64,000 bases of DNA from Prasinococcaceae sp. CCMP 1430 (lineage: Eukaryota; Prasinodermophyta; Palmophyllophyceae; Prasinococcales; Prasinococcaceae). Below the pieces are notes generated by a model. It saw nothing but the letters and a program-made list of their open reading frames with translations. It searched no databases and had not been told where the DNA came from. Positions within the stretch are counted from its first letter, which is position 1. Each line of letters begins with the position of its first letter. The stretch is taken from contig RQSC01000001.1 in the NCBI GenBank assembly GCA_013416795.1, positions 329,715 to 393,714 on the forward strand, in the 5' to 3' direction. A program made the position numbers and the translations under genes. This document shows, piece by piece, positions 19,679 to 30,139 of the stretch.

Positions 19679-22600
19679 TCATGTTGCCTGCGCCTGGCAG
19701 CCCGTCGAGCCAGGCCAGCAGTACTCGCCAGTTTGCGCGTTGCGCGCCCCGGGCCCGTAGCCAGGGCGCCCCAGGTAGTACGGCCTGGTCTGCGGATCGA
19801 TGTACGGGTTGAGCGTGCAGCGCCTCGTGACCACGCCGTGCATGGACACGGAGCCCTTGCCGTTGGCGCCCATGGCGTTGCGCTCCTGGTTGAAGTGGAC
19901 CAGCCCGAGAGGCTGCTCCCCGCAGTCGATGGTGGCCTGATGGGCGTTCTCCGCCCACACCTCGACCATCTTGCCGTGAGGCGAGAGGTTGGAGTTGCCC
20001 AGCCCACGGTACACGCCGTCCTTGAGCACGCAGCGGTCGCGATTGACGTAGTAGCCGAAACCCTTCTGCGTGTCGCGCGTGTCGAAAGACTGGCCGCTGG
20101 CGCCGTACAGCCCGCCAGCCGTTGTCCGGCCGGTGATGCGCCCGTTGCGATACGCCATGCGCGTGCCCGTGTAGCCCTTGTCGTATCCGGTCGCGCCGAT
20201 GTCGCCGGTGGCATCCACGCGCATACCCGCCGACTCGGTGCCGTGGCGAGCGCTCGTCGAGTGTTGGTGCTCAGTGGTCGTGCCGTCGAACGAGGTCGAG
20301 CCAGGCACGGCCGGATCACGATCGCCGCCGTCGGCGCGCTTGTACACGTAGTGCATGCGAGGCTCGTTGAGCGCCGCCTCCAGGCAACGCTGGATGGTGC
20401 GGTAGGGACGCCCGGCGGTCCCCTGGCCCGTCTCGTCTGACCCGCTCGGGCTGACGTATATGTCAGAGTAGAGGAAGTAGATGCAGTCTTTGTTCGGGTG
20501 GCCGAGGTTCTCGTTGCCCGGGTGGCCCGGGAAGGCGCCGTGGCCGAAGTCCATGTTGGTGTCCTGCTTGTACCTGCCGTCGAAAACCGAGTTCGCTGTC
20601 TCGTCGAGGTTGTACACGTTGTGGCCGACCGAGTCTGGCGTGGTGGAGCCGTCGCCGGCACCGTCGTAGGCAGTGGGGTTGACGGCGGCGGAGATGGTAA
20701 CGATGGGCGCGCGGGTGCACATGCCCGTGCCGCGTGCCGACAAGCCGCGGTTGTACTGGTCAACCACGATCTCGTACACGGTACCGCCAGAGAGGATGGC
20801 CTTTGCCTGCACGTGACGGCACGTGTCCTCGCCCAAGTTGACCCCGTCCGCGTCGTAGTCCGCTGGTGCGACCGTGACCGTGGGCACGGTCCTGTACCCC
20901 TTGCCAGGGTTGGTGATGTTGATCGACTTGACCACGTAGCATGGCAATCCATCGCCATCCTCATCTGGGCAGTCCGACAGGATGGCCTCCGCCGTAGCGT
21001 CCACTCCAGGCGCGCCGCTCACCGATGCCGAGGTGAGGTCATTGAAGCCCGTGTGGCTGCCAACGTTGTCGTGCTCCAAGTCTGCGACGCCGAGCCCCAG
21101 GTGTGAGTCAGTGCCGTGACCTTGGATGGTGCCGAATTGGTGCACCGGCGGATTGTTCGACACGCGGCACTTGTCGAGCTCGGCCTTCGTCTGCCCCGAG
21201 ATGGACCAGATCCAGTAGCCGCTCGCGTCGCTGCTGTCCCAGTTACCAACGAAGGGGTTGTTCGGGTTCCCACCGACCGGCAGGCCTGCCACGTCGCCGT
21301 ACAAGTCTGGATCGGAGAGCAGGTCGGCGCCCTTCTCAGCGTAGTTGTTCGACACGCGAATGAGGGCCTGGTGGCCAGGTTTGATGGAGCCGTCCATGAA
21401 GGCAAGGCCCTTCGCCGGCAGCAGTGGGCCGCGGCCCTCGGCACTGAGAACGTCCAGCGGGTACAGGTCCTGGCCGTTGGGGGCGCGCGCCTGCTTCTCT
21501 ACGCTCGAGTAGCGGTAGGCGAACTCCTCCTCCTCAGTGTAAACTTTGTAGTTCGGAGCGTCGTGCGAGAGCCCCGAGCCCGCCGAGCCGTCGGGAAAGG
21601 TTGACTCGGACCGCACGTGTCCGGAGGCCGCCAGCCCCTCATCCACCGCAAGCTGCGTGCCCGACGACGCGCCTTCCACGTGCATGCCGCTGGGGTCGAG
21701 CTCCTCCGCGCCCTTGCCCTGGTGCGAGTAGTACCCGACCTTGGGCGGATAGTCGCGGTTGCGCTTGTCCCAAATCTCTTCCGAGATCGCCTTCACCCCC
21801 GGCGGCTGGGGCACGATCGTCACCACCGGCCGTTCGCTGTAGTACTTGCCACCGTAGGTCACGACGATTCGCACAACTTCTCCGTTCTCCAGGACGGTGT
21901 GCGCGCGCGCGTGAATGCCGGGGGACACGCTGCGTGTGTCCCCGCTCATGAACGCGGCCGTGCCGCCGCTCACGTCGCCCTGGTAGAAGCAGCTGTAGCC
22001 ACCACTCGCGCAAGAGAATACCACCCCCGGTGGAAAGAGGTAGCCGCTCCCGTTGTCGTCGACCTGCACAGTCGAGACGACGTACTCGCTGTGGTCGTCG
22101 TCGAGCAGCGTGCCGCTCTGGTCGCCGTCGACGAAGCGGTGGCCGCCCTCCGACATGATCGCGGTCGCCGCCGCGCCCGCGCCGGCGCGAAAGTTCTTAC
22201 CGCCGTAGTGCACGGTGACGCCCGTGATGCAGCCCTCGCCCTCGCCCACACGCTGGCATTCGGAGGCTGTGCCGATGGTCGCAGTCGCGTTTACACAGCA
22301 ACCGCCGCCGCCAATGAACACGATCTTCGGCGGAGTCGTGTACCCGGACCCGCCGTTCACGACCGTCACGCTTTCGACGTTGCTCTGGTTGCCAAGCACC
22401 GCCGTCAGCTGGGCGCAGCAGCCCCCGCGAGGGTAGTACTGCACCGTTTGCGACGCGGGCCCGTACACGGGCGACGTGCAGATGATCTCCGTTGAGGAAA
22501 TGTAGCGCACCTTGCCGCCGGGCTCGCCCACGATGTGCGAGTCGTCCCAGTCGTCGTAGGAGCCGCCCGAGTACGTGTTGCTGTTGTGATATCCGTCGCC

Positions 22601-23875
22601 GCCCGAAGTGTGTCCGCCGAAGCGGCAGCTGAGGTACTTGCTCGGAAGGAAGTTCGTCCCGATCACCGTCACCTCGGTGTTTCCCATGAACGGCCCGCGC
22701 GCAGGCCACACGGAATGCTGGTTCGACTTGATGTTCGTCACCGTGGGGCGCGGGTCGGCGTACGTGAAAGTCACGTGCGTGTCCGCCAGCTCGTCGAACG
22801 TCTGCATGTTGTTCGACACGCGGATTTTGCACACCGTCTCAGGAATCGAGTCGAGGCCCGTGGCCTTCGGCGGCGTCATGAAGGGCGACACGCACATGAT
22901 GCGAGTGTAGTCGATCCAGCGCGCGTGCACCCACTCAGAGGTCTGCATGATCGTCGCCGTGTCGGAGTCCACGTCGTGGTCGATCTCGCACTCGAACTGG
23001 CACTTGAGGAAGACGTGAGGATAGAACGTCCCCGTGATCGGCGGGCCGTTGGCCTCAGAGGTCGGGTCGACGCTGAACGGGTGCGGCGCGCCCGGCCCGC
23101 CCGTGGGCGTGCTGTAGCGCTGTATGGAACCAACGCCGCCGTAGAGCGTCGCCTGCTGTTGGTTGGCGCCGCGCGCGCCTGGGCCGCTCGCGCCGCCGTC
23201 GTTGGAGAGCGCGATGGAGCTGATCGTCACCTCCGTGCCACCTATGTATGGCCCGGTGGCGTTGTCGACGCGCCAGACCTCGTTCACGAAGGACGGGTTC
23301 ATGCCCGAGGCGCCCTGCAGGCAGTCGAGGCAGCCAGGCGCCGAGTTGTCGTAGATGAACTTGAGGAACGTGCCCGAGCCCTTGGTGTACACCAGGGGGT
23401 AGCCCGAGAAGGTCACGCCGTCGTTCGAGGCCGTCACATGCGCGGTGTGCACGCTATCGCGCTCGGGGCTGATGCAGCGGATCTCCGACTCGGAGACGAA
23501 GGTGGCGTCCACCTCGTCGAACTCATTCTCGATGGCAAAGCGGACCTTGAGGTACTTTGACCTTTTGAAGCGGCTGCCATAGATGGTCACCTCCGTGCCG
23601 CCCTTGACATGCCCCTTGGGCGGAGTCAGCCACGTGACCTTAGGCGGATCCGCCAGGTCCTCGTCCGCCCCGAAGAACGAGTCCGAGTCGGCCAGCGCGT
23701 GCGCAGTGCGCGCCGGCAGCAGCAGCGCGGTCGCTGCGGTCGCGTACGCGAGCGCGGCGAGCGCGCGCGGCGCCACCTCCCCACCCCACCCTCCCCCTCC
23801 CCCCGCGCGGGCCCGCTCGCGCCCATCAACGCGCAGGCGCGCGCGCGCGCAGACAGGTGGCGGGCCGCCGCGCAC
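19679..23875 (-). CDS. Giant secreted IPT/TIG-repeat protein with beta-helix-like C-terminus
   Basis: Minus-strand open frame of 1398 codons without introns. A signal-like hydrophobic segment (YATAATALLLPA...AHA) precedes three IPT/TIG-type Ig-like domains with the hallmark GGTEVTIYGSRF, GGTEVTISS and GNTEVTVIGTNF. Next come at least four GSGY/GKGY-type repeats (GGSGYTTPPKIVF, NGSGYLFPPGVVF, GKGYRTVPTVTV and a degenerate GGKNF/GGKYY form). A region like DUF1565/pectate-lyase beta-helix proteins follows (YVSPSGSD, GRPYRTIQRCLEAAL). The ending is ...GCQAQAT. The family suggests a cell-surface or extracellular adhesive or matrix protein. There is no in-frame ATG: the frame opens after TGA at 23884-23882 and the first possible codon is GTG 23875. 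The start must therefore come from a spliced exon not identified here, or a sequence error exists. Confidence 0.78.
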   Translation of the reverse strand: MRGGPPPVCARARLRVDGRERARAGGGGGWGGEVAPRALAALAYATAATALLLPARTAHALADSDSFFGADEDLADPPKVTWLTPPKGHVKGGTEVTIYGSRFKRSKYLKVRFAIENEFDEVDATFVSESEIRCISPERDSVHTAHVTASNDGVTFSGYPLVYTKGSGTFLKFIYDNSAPGCLDCLQGASGMNPSFVNEVWRVDNATGPYIGGTEVTISSIALSNDGGASGPGARGANQQQATLYGGVGSIQRYSTPTGGPGAPHPFSVDPTSEANGPPITGTFYPHVFLKCQFECEIDHDVDSDTATIMQTSEWVHARWIDYTRIMCVSPFMTPPKATGLDSIPETVCKIRVSNNMQTFDELADTHVTFTYADPRPTVTNIKSNQHSVWPARGPFMGNTEVTVIGTNFLPSKYLSCRFGGHTSGGDGYHNSNTYSGGSYDDWDDSHIVGEPGGKVRYISSTEIICTSPVYGPASQTVQYYPRGGCCAQLTAVLGNQSNVESVTVVNGGSGYTTPPKIVFIGGGGCCVNATATIGTASECQRVGEGEGCITGVTVHYGGKNFRAGAGAAATAIMSEGGHRFVDGDQSGTLLDDDHSEYVVSTVQVDDNGSGYLFPPGVVFSCASGGYSCFYQGDVSGGTAAFMSGDTRSVSPGIHARAHTVLENGEVVRIVVTYGGKYYSERPVVTIVPQPPGVKAISEEIWDKRNRDYPPKVGYYSHQGKGAEELDPSGMHVEGASSGTQLAVDEGLAASGHVRSESTFPDGSAGSGLSHDAPNYKVYTEEEEFAYRYSSVEKQARAPNGQDLYPLDVLSAEGRGPLLPAKGLAFMDGSIKPGHQALIRVSNNYAEKGADLLSDPDLYGDVAGLPVGGNPNNPFVGNWDSSDASGYWIWSISGQTKAELDKCRVSNNPPVHQFGTIQGHGTDSHLGLGVADLEHDNVGSHTGFNDLTSASVSGAPGVDATAEAILSDCPDEDGDGLPCYVVKSINITNPGKGYRTVPTVTVAPADYDADGVNLGEDTCRHVQAKAILSGGTVYEIVVDQYNRGLSARGTGMCTRAPIVTISAAVNPTAYDGAGDGSTTPDSVGHNVYNLDETANSVFDGRYKQDTNMDFGHGAFPGHPGNENLGHPNKDCIYFLYSDIYVSPSGSDETGQGTAGRPYRTIQRCLEAALNEPRMHYVYKRADGGDRDPAVPGSTSFDGTTTEHQHSTSARHGTESAGMRVDATGDIGATGYDKGYTGTRMAYRNGRITGRTTAGGLYGASGQSFDTRDTQKGFGYYVNRDRCVLKDGVYRGLGNSNLSPHGKMVEVWAENAHQATIDCGEQPLGLVHFNQERNAMGANGKGSVSMHGVVTRRCTLNPYIDPQTRPYYLGRPGYGPGARNAQTGEYCWPGSTGCQAQAT

Positions 23876-23885
23876 GCCTTTTCAT

Positions 23886-24430
23886 ATGGATTCCATTTTT
23901 AACACAAACAAAATGACATACGGAACTTTTTTATATCATCGTATACATAAAGTGATTCCTTCATGCCTGTTCCATTCGGCCATTCTCATGGAATCCATTC
24001 GGGGTCGTTTTTTTTTTTTTCGCCCTCGATTCCGGCCGTTGGGCGGGCGCGCGCGCCCCGCCGGGGCATCAAAAAGTGCATTCTCAAATGCATTCTGATA
24101 ATGGGCGTATTTGGATCTTTGTTTTTTTTTTTAATCCGTTGAAAAGGGGGCGCGGCGGTGCGCCTTTTGACGTGCCTGGCGCATTTTGCGGGGCGAAGGA
24201 AAAAAAAGGTCGAGGGGAGGCTGCGATGCAAGCGCAGGGTGTCGAATGAAAGAGTGAGTGTTATAAGACCACGGGAGACTATGTTGTCGTTTGGGCGTTT
24301 TTGACGTGTGCTCGATTGGGCACGCGGCGCACCACAGCGCGCGCGCGGCGACGCCGCCTCCCCTCCCCCCCCACACACACACACGCCTTCCGCCCTCCCG
24401 CGCCCCCGCGCGCTGCGCGGCGCGGCTGCG
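23886..24430. other. Divergent intergenic region
   Basis: Between the IPT/TIG gene (minus) and the axonemal-like gene (plus). It has several A/T runs (T12 at 24008, T12 near 24122, A8 near 24203), the near-palindromic words TGGATTCCAT and ATGGAATCCAT at about 23887 and 23990, and TGCATTCTGAT at about 24093, a word also found at about 38777. No gene seen. Confidence 0.5.
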
Positions 24431-25809
24431 ATGGCGGACGCCGCGACGGACGTGCACTCTTACACGGGGTACAACAAGTACCAGAACCAGTCCACGCTGG
24501 TGGGCAACTGGGTGGAGGAGCGCGCCCTCAAGGCGGCGACGGGCACGCACCGCTACAAGGTGCGGCGCCGCCGCTGGCGTTTGGCGGGGAGGGTGCGAGG
24601 GCAGGGTGGGGGTCTCCGCGCGCGCGCGCGGGTCAGCGCGAGCGTCAGCGTAAGTACCCTCGCCGGCATCAGCGTCGCACGCGCGAAAAGGGGAAGAAGA
24701 GGTTGGCCCATAGCAGCACGCGGGCTGTGCCGCGGGCTGAGGCTGCGCCGCGTGGGCACGCACGGTTTGGGGGGTCGCGCGCATCTGCCGCCCTATCTCT
24801 ATCTCACGTCCCCGTGCTGACGTCCGTCGCTGCTCGCCTCTCTCGTCCATCGCCCCTCAGGCATGGGTGGACACCTCGCTCGAGGTCACGCTGTATCCGA
24901 AGGAGACACATCGTGACGGAGACTCGACGGCGGCGCGAGTGATGGTGAACGCCGACGCGCTGCCGCCGACGGCCTACGTGACACACATGCAAGAGGCGTA
25001 CAGCGACCCCAGCAAGCACAGCGAATACCTGCCTGCGGGGCCCGCCGCCGGCAAGCGCACCGCCGCAAAGCTCGCGGCGATGATGCGCCAGGCGTCCGCT
25101 GAGCCGGAGGCAGAGGAGAGGAAGGTGGGTGAAAAGTCACAAATCGGGATCGCCTCGCCGCGACCTGTGTGCACAGGAGTGGGCGCGCGGGATCGCGCCG
25201 ATCGCGCGCGCCGAGCGCATTTCTGCGCGCTGCGTGCATGGACGCGTGTGACCGCGCGCGCGTGCATCCTGTCCGCGTGCCACGCCCCTGACACGCCCTG
25301 CGGTGCTCCGTTCGCAGATGGATTTCACCACCACATCCCGCGCAGCGTATGTCCCAAAGCCCATGACGGGCCCGCTGGGTAGGCGCGTAATGAAGACACA
25401 GGATGGCGTCGAGTTGCCGCCGGAGGCCGCGGACAGGCTGCTGCAGAAGGTGCGGGCGCCCTTGCGTGGCTTGCGTCGCTCTCGCCTCCCCACGTTTGCC
25501 TCACACTGCGGTCACGTGCCCGGCCTGACACTGCGCCCCGCAACCAATCCCTACGCGCCTCTATAGGAGCTGGGCATAGTGTCCGCAGGCCTCTGCGGGC
25601 GCCTCGAGGGCGCCGCGGATGTCAAGGCCGCTGCGGACGCCGTGAATACCGACCTCTCGGGCGTGCCGTGCACCATCTACAGCGACGGCATCAAGCCGGG
25701 CGTTTTCCCCATGAGCGATCCCGAGCACAGCGCCAACCCCTTTGCGCGAACCAGCGTCTTCTCCAAGCCCATGACGGATCCCATGAAGATTACCGAGGAC
25801 TGCATGTGA
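24431..25809 (+). CDS. Axonemal/flagellar-associated-like protein
   Basis: Four exons: 24431-24559, 24861-25124, 25318-25449, 25567-25809; all introns phase 0 (donors gtgcgg, gtgggt, gtgcgg; acceptors ctcag, cgcag, atag), 255 aa. The sequence is Tyr/Pro/Thr-rich with few predicted helices: HSYTGYNKYQNQSTLVGNW, TSLEVTLYPKETHRD, DFTTTSRAAYVPKPMTGP, FARTSVFSKPMTDP. The short Tyr/Phe-x-Pro-Lys-Pro and TTT-x-x-x-Y motifs resemble microtubule inner proteins and other small cilium proteins, but I cannot assign a named family. All joints keep frame with strong local composition match, so the exon model is good even though the function is inferred. The presence of WDR92 and an EML gene in the same window fits a flagellated cell. 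Confidence 0.65.
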
Positions 25810-26112
25810 TGAGCCGGTCCCACTCGTACATAATCTACTAAACTAGCACAACGAGGTGGGTCGGACGCAGTTGCGCGGGCGCGCGCGCGCGCGCTCGCGT
25901 GCCGATCTGCGCTCGCGCGTGCCGCCGACACCCGTGCACTCGCGCGAGGCCGCATGGACGTGCAGAGACGCGCGCGTGCGGCCGGTGACACGCGCGCGCC
26001 CCAGCACTCGAGCCTGCGCACGAGCGGCCTCGCGCGTGTGTGCGGCGCACGCCTTTCGGCGGGAAGTGGTGCCGCCTAACTACGCCATGTTATTGTGTGC
26101 TCCCACTATTAA

Positions 26113-26784
26113 TCACATGCGCTGCAGCACGTAGAGGTTGCCCTTGTCGTCTCGGCCGAGGCGCGTGTCGTCGTCGACGTAGGTGATGTCCAGCCACCCC
26201 TCGGGGTTGAAAACCTGCAGAAGCAGGTCCATGTTGGCGCCCAGCAGACGCTCGAGCGCCTCCGGCTCCAGCCGCGACTCCTCGTACGTGATGTTCACGC
26301 GCGAGTTGCTGCCGCTGCCGCTCTCGTCCTCCGCCTGGGAGTACGCAGCTGAGACGGTGAGCGTTCCGCTTGCGGCCGCGCCGAGCCCGGCGAGCGAGAA
26401 GTGGACGACGTTGGCGGCGCGGCGCTCCTCCGTGTCGATCGACTGCACGAGCGAGTCGATCGTCACCACGCCGCCGCGCAGCCCAAGTTTGGTGCGCTTG
26501 GATCCAAGGATTTTCACGGTGGAGTAGAGCACGGCCCAGTCCCCGGCGACGTGCTGGGCGAGCGCCTCCTCCGCAGCGGGCGCCTCCACGAACGCGCACG
26601 CCTCGAGTGCCTCGGCTGCAGCTGCGATAGCGTCGCGCTCGTCGGGTTTGCAGCCAAAGATGCCGAAGGTTTCTACGCGCGCCACGGCCGCCAGGAGCGC
26701 CTCCTTCGCCTCCACCGCCCCCGCCGGCGGCGCCGCCGCGCCCGCCGCCCTCGTGCCATAGCGGCTTGGGCCTGGCCAGGTCAT
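26113..26784 (-). CDS. Plastid-lipid-associated protein / fibrillin (PAP) domain
   Basis: Minus-strand frame from ATG 26784 to the stop at 26113, 223 aa. It has the fibrillin core: [16 protein letters not shown] near the N-terminus, LEACAFVEAP, the strand GDWAVLYSTVKI, IDSLVQSIDTEERRAANVV, and the C-terminal FNPEGWLDITYVDDDTRLGRDDKGNLYVL, typical of PAP proteins that coat plastoglobules and thylakoids. A normal transit peptide is absent: the first 25 residues ([16 protein letters not shown]...) lie over the Gly-rich tail of XRN2 in another frame, and no stop separates the two. Either the first exon lies elsewhere or the two are spliced together (see findings). It converges on the axonemal-like gene. 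Confidence 0.75.
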   Translation of the reverse strand: MTWPGPSRYGTRAAGAAAPPAGAVEAKEALLAAVARVETFGIFGCKPDERDAIAAAAEALEACAFVEAPAAEEALAQHVAGDWAVLYSTVKILGSKRTKLGLRGGVVTIDSLVQSIDTEERRAANVVHFSLAGLGAAASGTLTVSAAYSQAEDESGSGSNSRVNITYEESRLEPEALERLLGANMDLLLQVFNPEGWLDITYVDDDTRLGRDDKGNLYVLQRM

Positions 26785-29700
26785 ACTCACGCACGGTGGG
26801 CTCGTTCAGGACAGCACCCTCAAGCAGGTGGCACACGTGCTTCTGCTTGGGCGGGTCGACGTACACGACGCCCATGGTCTTGTTGCTACCGATGTCAGGC
26901 ATGCCCCCAACTGGAGAGCGCATGCTGGCGGGCATCGCCTCTGAGGCCGCCGTCAGGCGCAGGAAGCCGTTCATGCCCTCCGATTCGGAGGGATCGATGA
27001 TCTCCTGGGCAGCCGCACGCTCGGCTCCCTCAAGGTGGCCGTGGCGATCATACAGCCGCTCGATCGTCTTCGCCAGCGGGTGCTGCGACGAGATGTACAT
27101 CACGTCGGTGAGGTTGGAGTTGCGGCGAGTCTCCTCGGGGCCGAGGGTGTCGTGCACGGGCTTGGTGGCCTCCAACAGGCGCTTCTCATCGATGAAGGGA
27201 AGGAGCGCCACGCCCTGCCATGCGAAGCGCTTGCCATTCATGTCTACCTTGAACTCGGTGGGGTAGAAGTCGATGATCGGTGAGGTGGGCTCGCTCATCA
27301 GCTCGCGGTACGGCTCCGGGAGACAGTGGGAGCTCGCCGCCGGGAGCACTCCCATGAGCTGATCGAAGGGGCGGAACGGCGTGCCCAGGCTGAACGATAT
27401 GTCCAATTTGCCACAGTCGGCCAGGTCCGAGGCGAACGGCGCGTAGTGGTAAGGGAAGTACCACGTCCAGCTCACGCAGCCTTCGTAGTAGTACTTGAGG
27501 GTCCAGCAAAGCCCCTCGACGTACGTCCTGACCACGTCCTCGCGCACGTCCATCGTGCCGAACTTCACATTGTAGTACCGCTCCCTCCAACCCTGCTGGT
27601 CGAGTTGGATCTCGTCCGTGATGCTGTCGATCATGTCCGTGCGGTCCTTGTTGCGCTTCGACAGGCGCTCCTTGAATTCGGCCTCGGCCTTGGCGTCGAG
27701 CTCGCGCTCGCGCTCCGACTTCTTGCCCGCCGCCGCCTCAGGTTGGACGAGCAGCGCGTCCATGTCGGCATTCGTCGCCGGCTTCTTCTCCTGGGCATCC
27801 TCGGCGTCGGCCCCTGGGGCCCCCTCCTTCCCCTTGCTCTTCTTCTTCTTGCCGCCAGACTCGGGGGCACGCACGAACGCGCCGACCTCCGCTTCCTCAT
27901 CCTTCGCACTGCCCCCCTCGACCTTGGCGCGCTTGGCCTCGGCCTCGGCCTCGCTCGTCTGGGCGGGCCGCTTCTTAAGCGAGGCGGCCTTGCGCATCGC
28001 CTCGCGGAGCCTCTCCGCGGCGCTCTGATTCTTAGACTGCGGTGGCGGCGGTGGCGCCGCTGCCATAGCCGCCTCGGCCGAGGGCGCCCCCGGACGTTTG
28101 AGGCCGCCTGCCCGGCCGGGAACGCTGTACTGCTTCATCTCGTCCGGTCTCCCGCGCCCCGCCCTAGCGACGAACGCCGCCGGCGGCGCCACGTTCATGT
28201 CGGTGAGATCCGACCTGTCGCGCATCTTCTCGTGGCGGCGACGCTCGCGCTGGCGCGCGGCGATGCGGGAGCGCTTCGAAAAGATTTGCTCCTCGTACTG
28301 GCCGATGATGCCCATGAACTTCGCCACACGCTCGAGGCTTGCGTCGCCCCCTTCGCACAGGTAGCCCCCGAGCTCGGGAAGCACGCGTTTGTAGGTGGTC
28401 ATGAGCAGTTCAATAGCGCCCTCGCGAATCTCGAGGGTGGGCATGTGCGGCAGGAAGTCGTTGCCACAGAAGAAACACATGAAGACGAAGTCGTCGATCA
28501 GCCGCTCTTTGTCATCCTCAAAGGGCAGGTCTGGGACGTGCAGCTCCAGCTGCAGGTACTCGCGCAGAGTTTGCAACACCACGATCTGGTACGGCTTCTG
28601 CTCGAATTGCTTCGCAGCCGCCTGCGCGCATCGCAGCGAGGGTAGGCGCCGAGCGTCAGCGGGCGGCACCGCCATGCGCTCGCACGCCGCTTTTTGGAAC
28701 GCCGTCCGGCAGCACGCGCCGCCGAAGGGGTGTAGGCTACTGAGAAACACAGCGGGCGGGCTAGGAGCCACCTGCTGCGATTATAGATAGCCGCGACCAA
28801 GAGGTCGCGTCGTTGCTATCCCCGGGGCACATCACTCGAGGGCCAATCGCACACCAAGTGGCGTGCGTAGATATCCCTCGAGTTTAAAATATCCGGGCTG
28901 AGGCGTTCGGGCGAGGCAGCAGGCACCGCGGCGGGCAGCACGCACCTCCGCCTCAAGGTCAGTCTTCTGCTTGTTTGCAGCCAGCAGCTTCTCCTCGACA
29001 TTCTGTTTGGCATTCTTGATGAACACGATCTCACGCAGGATGTGGAAGTGCGCCTCGTGCGTCGCCAAGCCCAGCATGATCAGGTCAGCGTCCAGGCCAT
29101 ACAGCACGTGCTTGGTGTTGGGGTCGTGGCCCGGCAGCCCGCGCTGCCTGCGCACGTAGTCCATGATCTTGTGCTCGCCCTCGCCCGGCACGTTGGCGTC
29201 GGAGAGGATCACCTGCGCGGCGGGCCAGTGAGCGTGCGCGCGTGCGTCAGCGCGTGCATGGGCGCCCCGCGCAGGGGCAGCGCGGCGGGGCCCGCAATGC
29301 TCGCGGCCGTGGCGCGCTTTGTCGATACCAGGCGCGTGATGTCGGCAACGAGCGAAATCTCGCAGACACGGGTGCTCCGCGAAATATTAAGCGCTGTCTT
29401 TCTGCTCTCCCCAGCACCTATCACCCTCGGGGCCAAATGGCGCCGACCGTGGCCGGCGCGTCGATGCCCCAGAGCGTAGCTAATTGGCCGGGGCCGCGCG
29501 CGCAGTCGCTCGCTCGCACGTGCGCCGCCACACGCGGCGCGGCGCTCGCGGGCGGCCTCTCACCTTAACGTTCTTCCACGCCGGGTTGGTGTTGAGCCGC
29601 ACGTGCACGTAGTACGCCAGTGCCGCGCTGAGTTTGGCCATGAAGGGTGTGCCTGGCGTGATGACGTTGGAGTCGAAGGCCTCGGTGGCGGGCTTCTCAG

Positions 29701-30139
29701 GCACCTCCATCCCCGCGCGCCTGAACTCCTCGCGCAGTTTAGCCTCTTCCTCCTTGGCCTCCTTGGCGTCCTGCACCGCGCGGAAGCGGCGCGAGCGCTG
29801 CTGGTTCATCTTGGCGCGCGGTGCGACGCCGTCGATCGCCATGTAGAGCACCTTGCGCGGGCGGATCATGTTGAAGAGGCGGTCGATGTAATCGAAGATG
29901 CACTCGAAGACCTCGTCCACGGTCGTCGGTGCCGGTCGGTCCTCCGGGTGGAAACACGGGTGGATGATGCCGTTCATGTCGAGGTAGAGGTTGTCGAACT
30001 CGATGCCGTTCGGGTTGGGCGCCGTCGCGTCGATCGGCGCGAGCACGCCGTCGACCTCGACCTGCGACTGCTCGACCACATCGAGGATGATCTTGGGGTA
30101 CTTGTCGCTCAGCCAGCGGTAGAACGCCGGCACCCCCAT
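26700..30139 (-). CDS. 5'-3' exoribonuclease, XRN2/Rat1 type
   Basis: Minus-strand exons: 30139-29564, 29212-28946, 28621 down to about 26700; introns 29213-29563 (gtgaga...cgcag) and 28622-28945 (gtgcgt...gcgcag), both phase 0. The product starts [15 protein letters not shown], the XRN hallmark. Acidic active-site motifs are present: [63 protein letters not shown] and [21 protein letters not shown]. The centre carries a charged Lys/Ala-rich insert (about residues 405-515), then [13 protein letters not shown] and the conserved [26 protein letters not shown] region. No obvious CCHC zinc knuckle. The nuclear form processes rRNA/snoRNA and terminates polymerase II transcription. The 3' end is unclear: after [10 protein letters not shown] the frame stays open in a meaningless shadow of fibrillin. 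Confidence 0.85.

Noticed and set aside
20498-23560. Several long plus-strand frames
   Set aside because: All are antisense to the IPT/TIG gene and have shadow-like Arg/Val/His composition.
26090-26700. Continuation of the XRN2 frame to a stop at 26090
   Set aside because: It reads Arg/His/Gly-rich shadow over the clearly real fibrillin frame.
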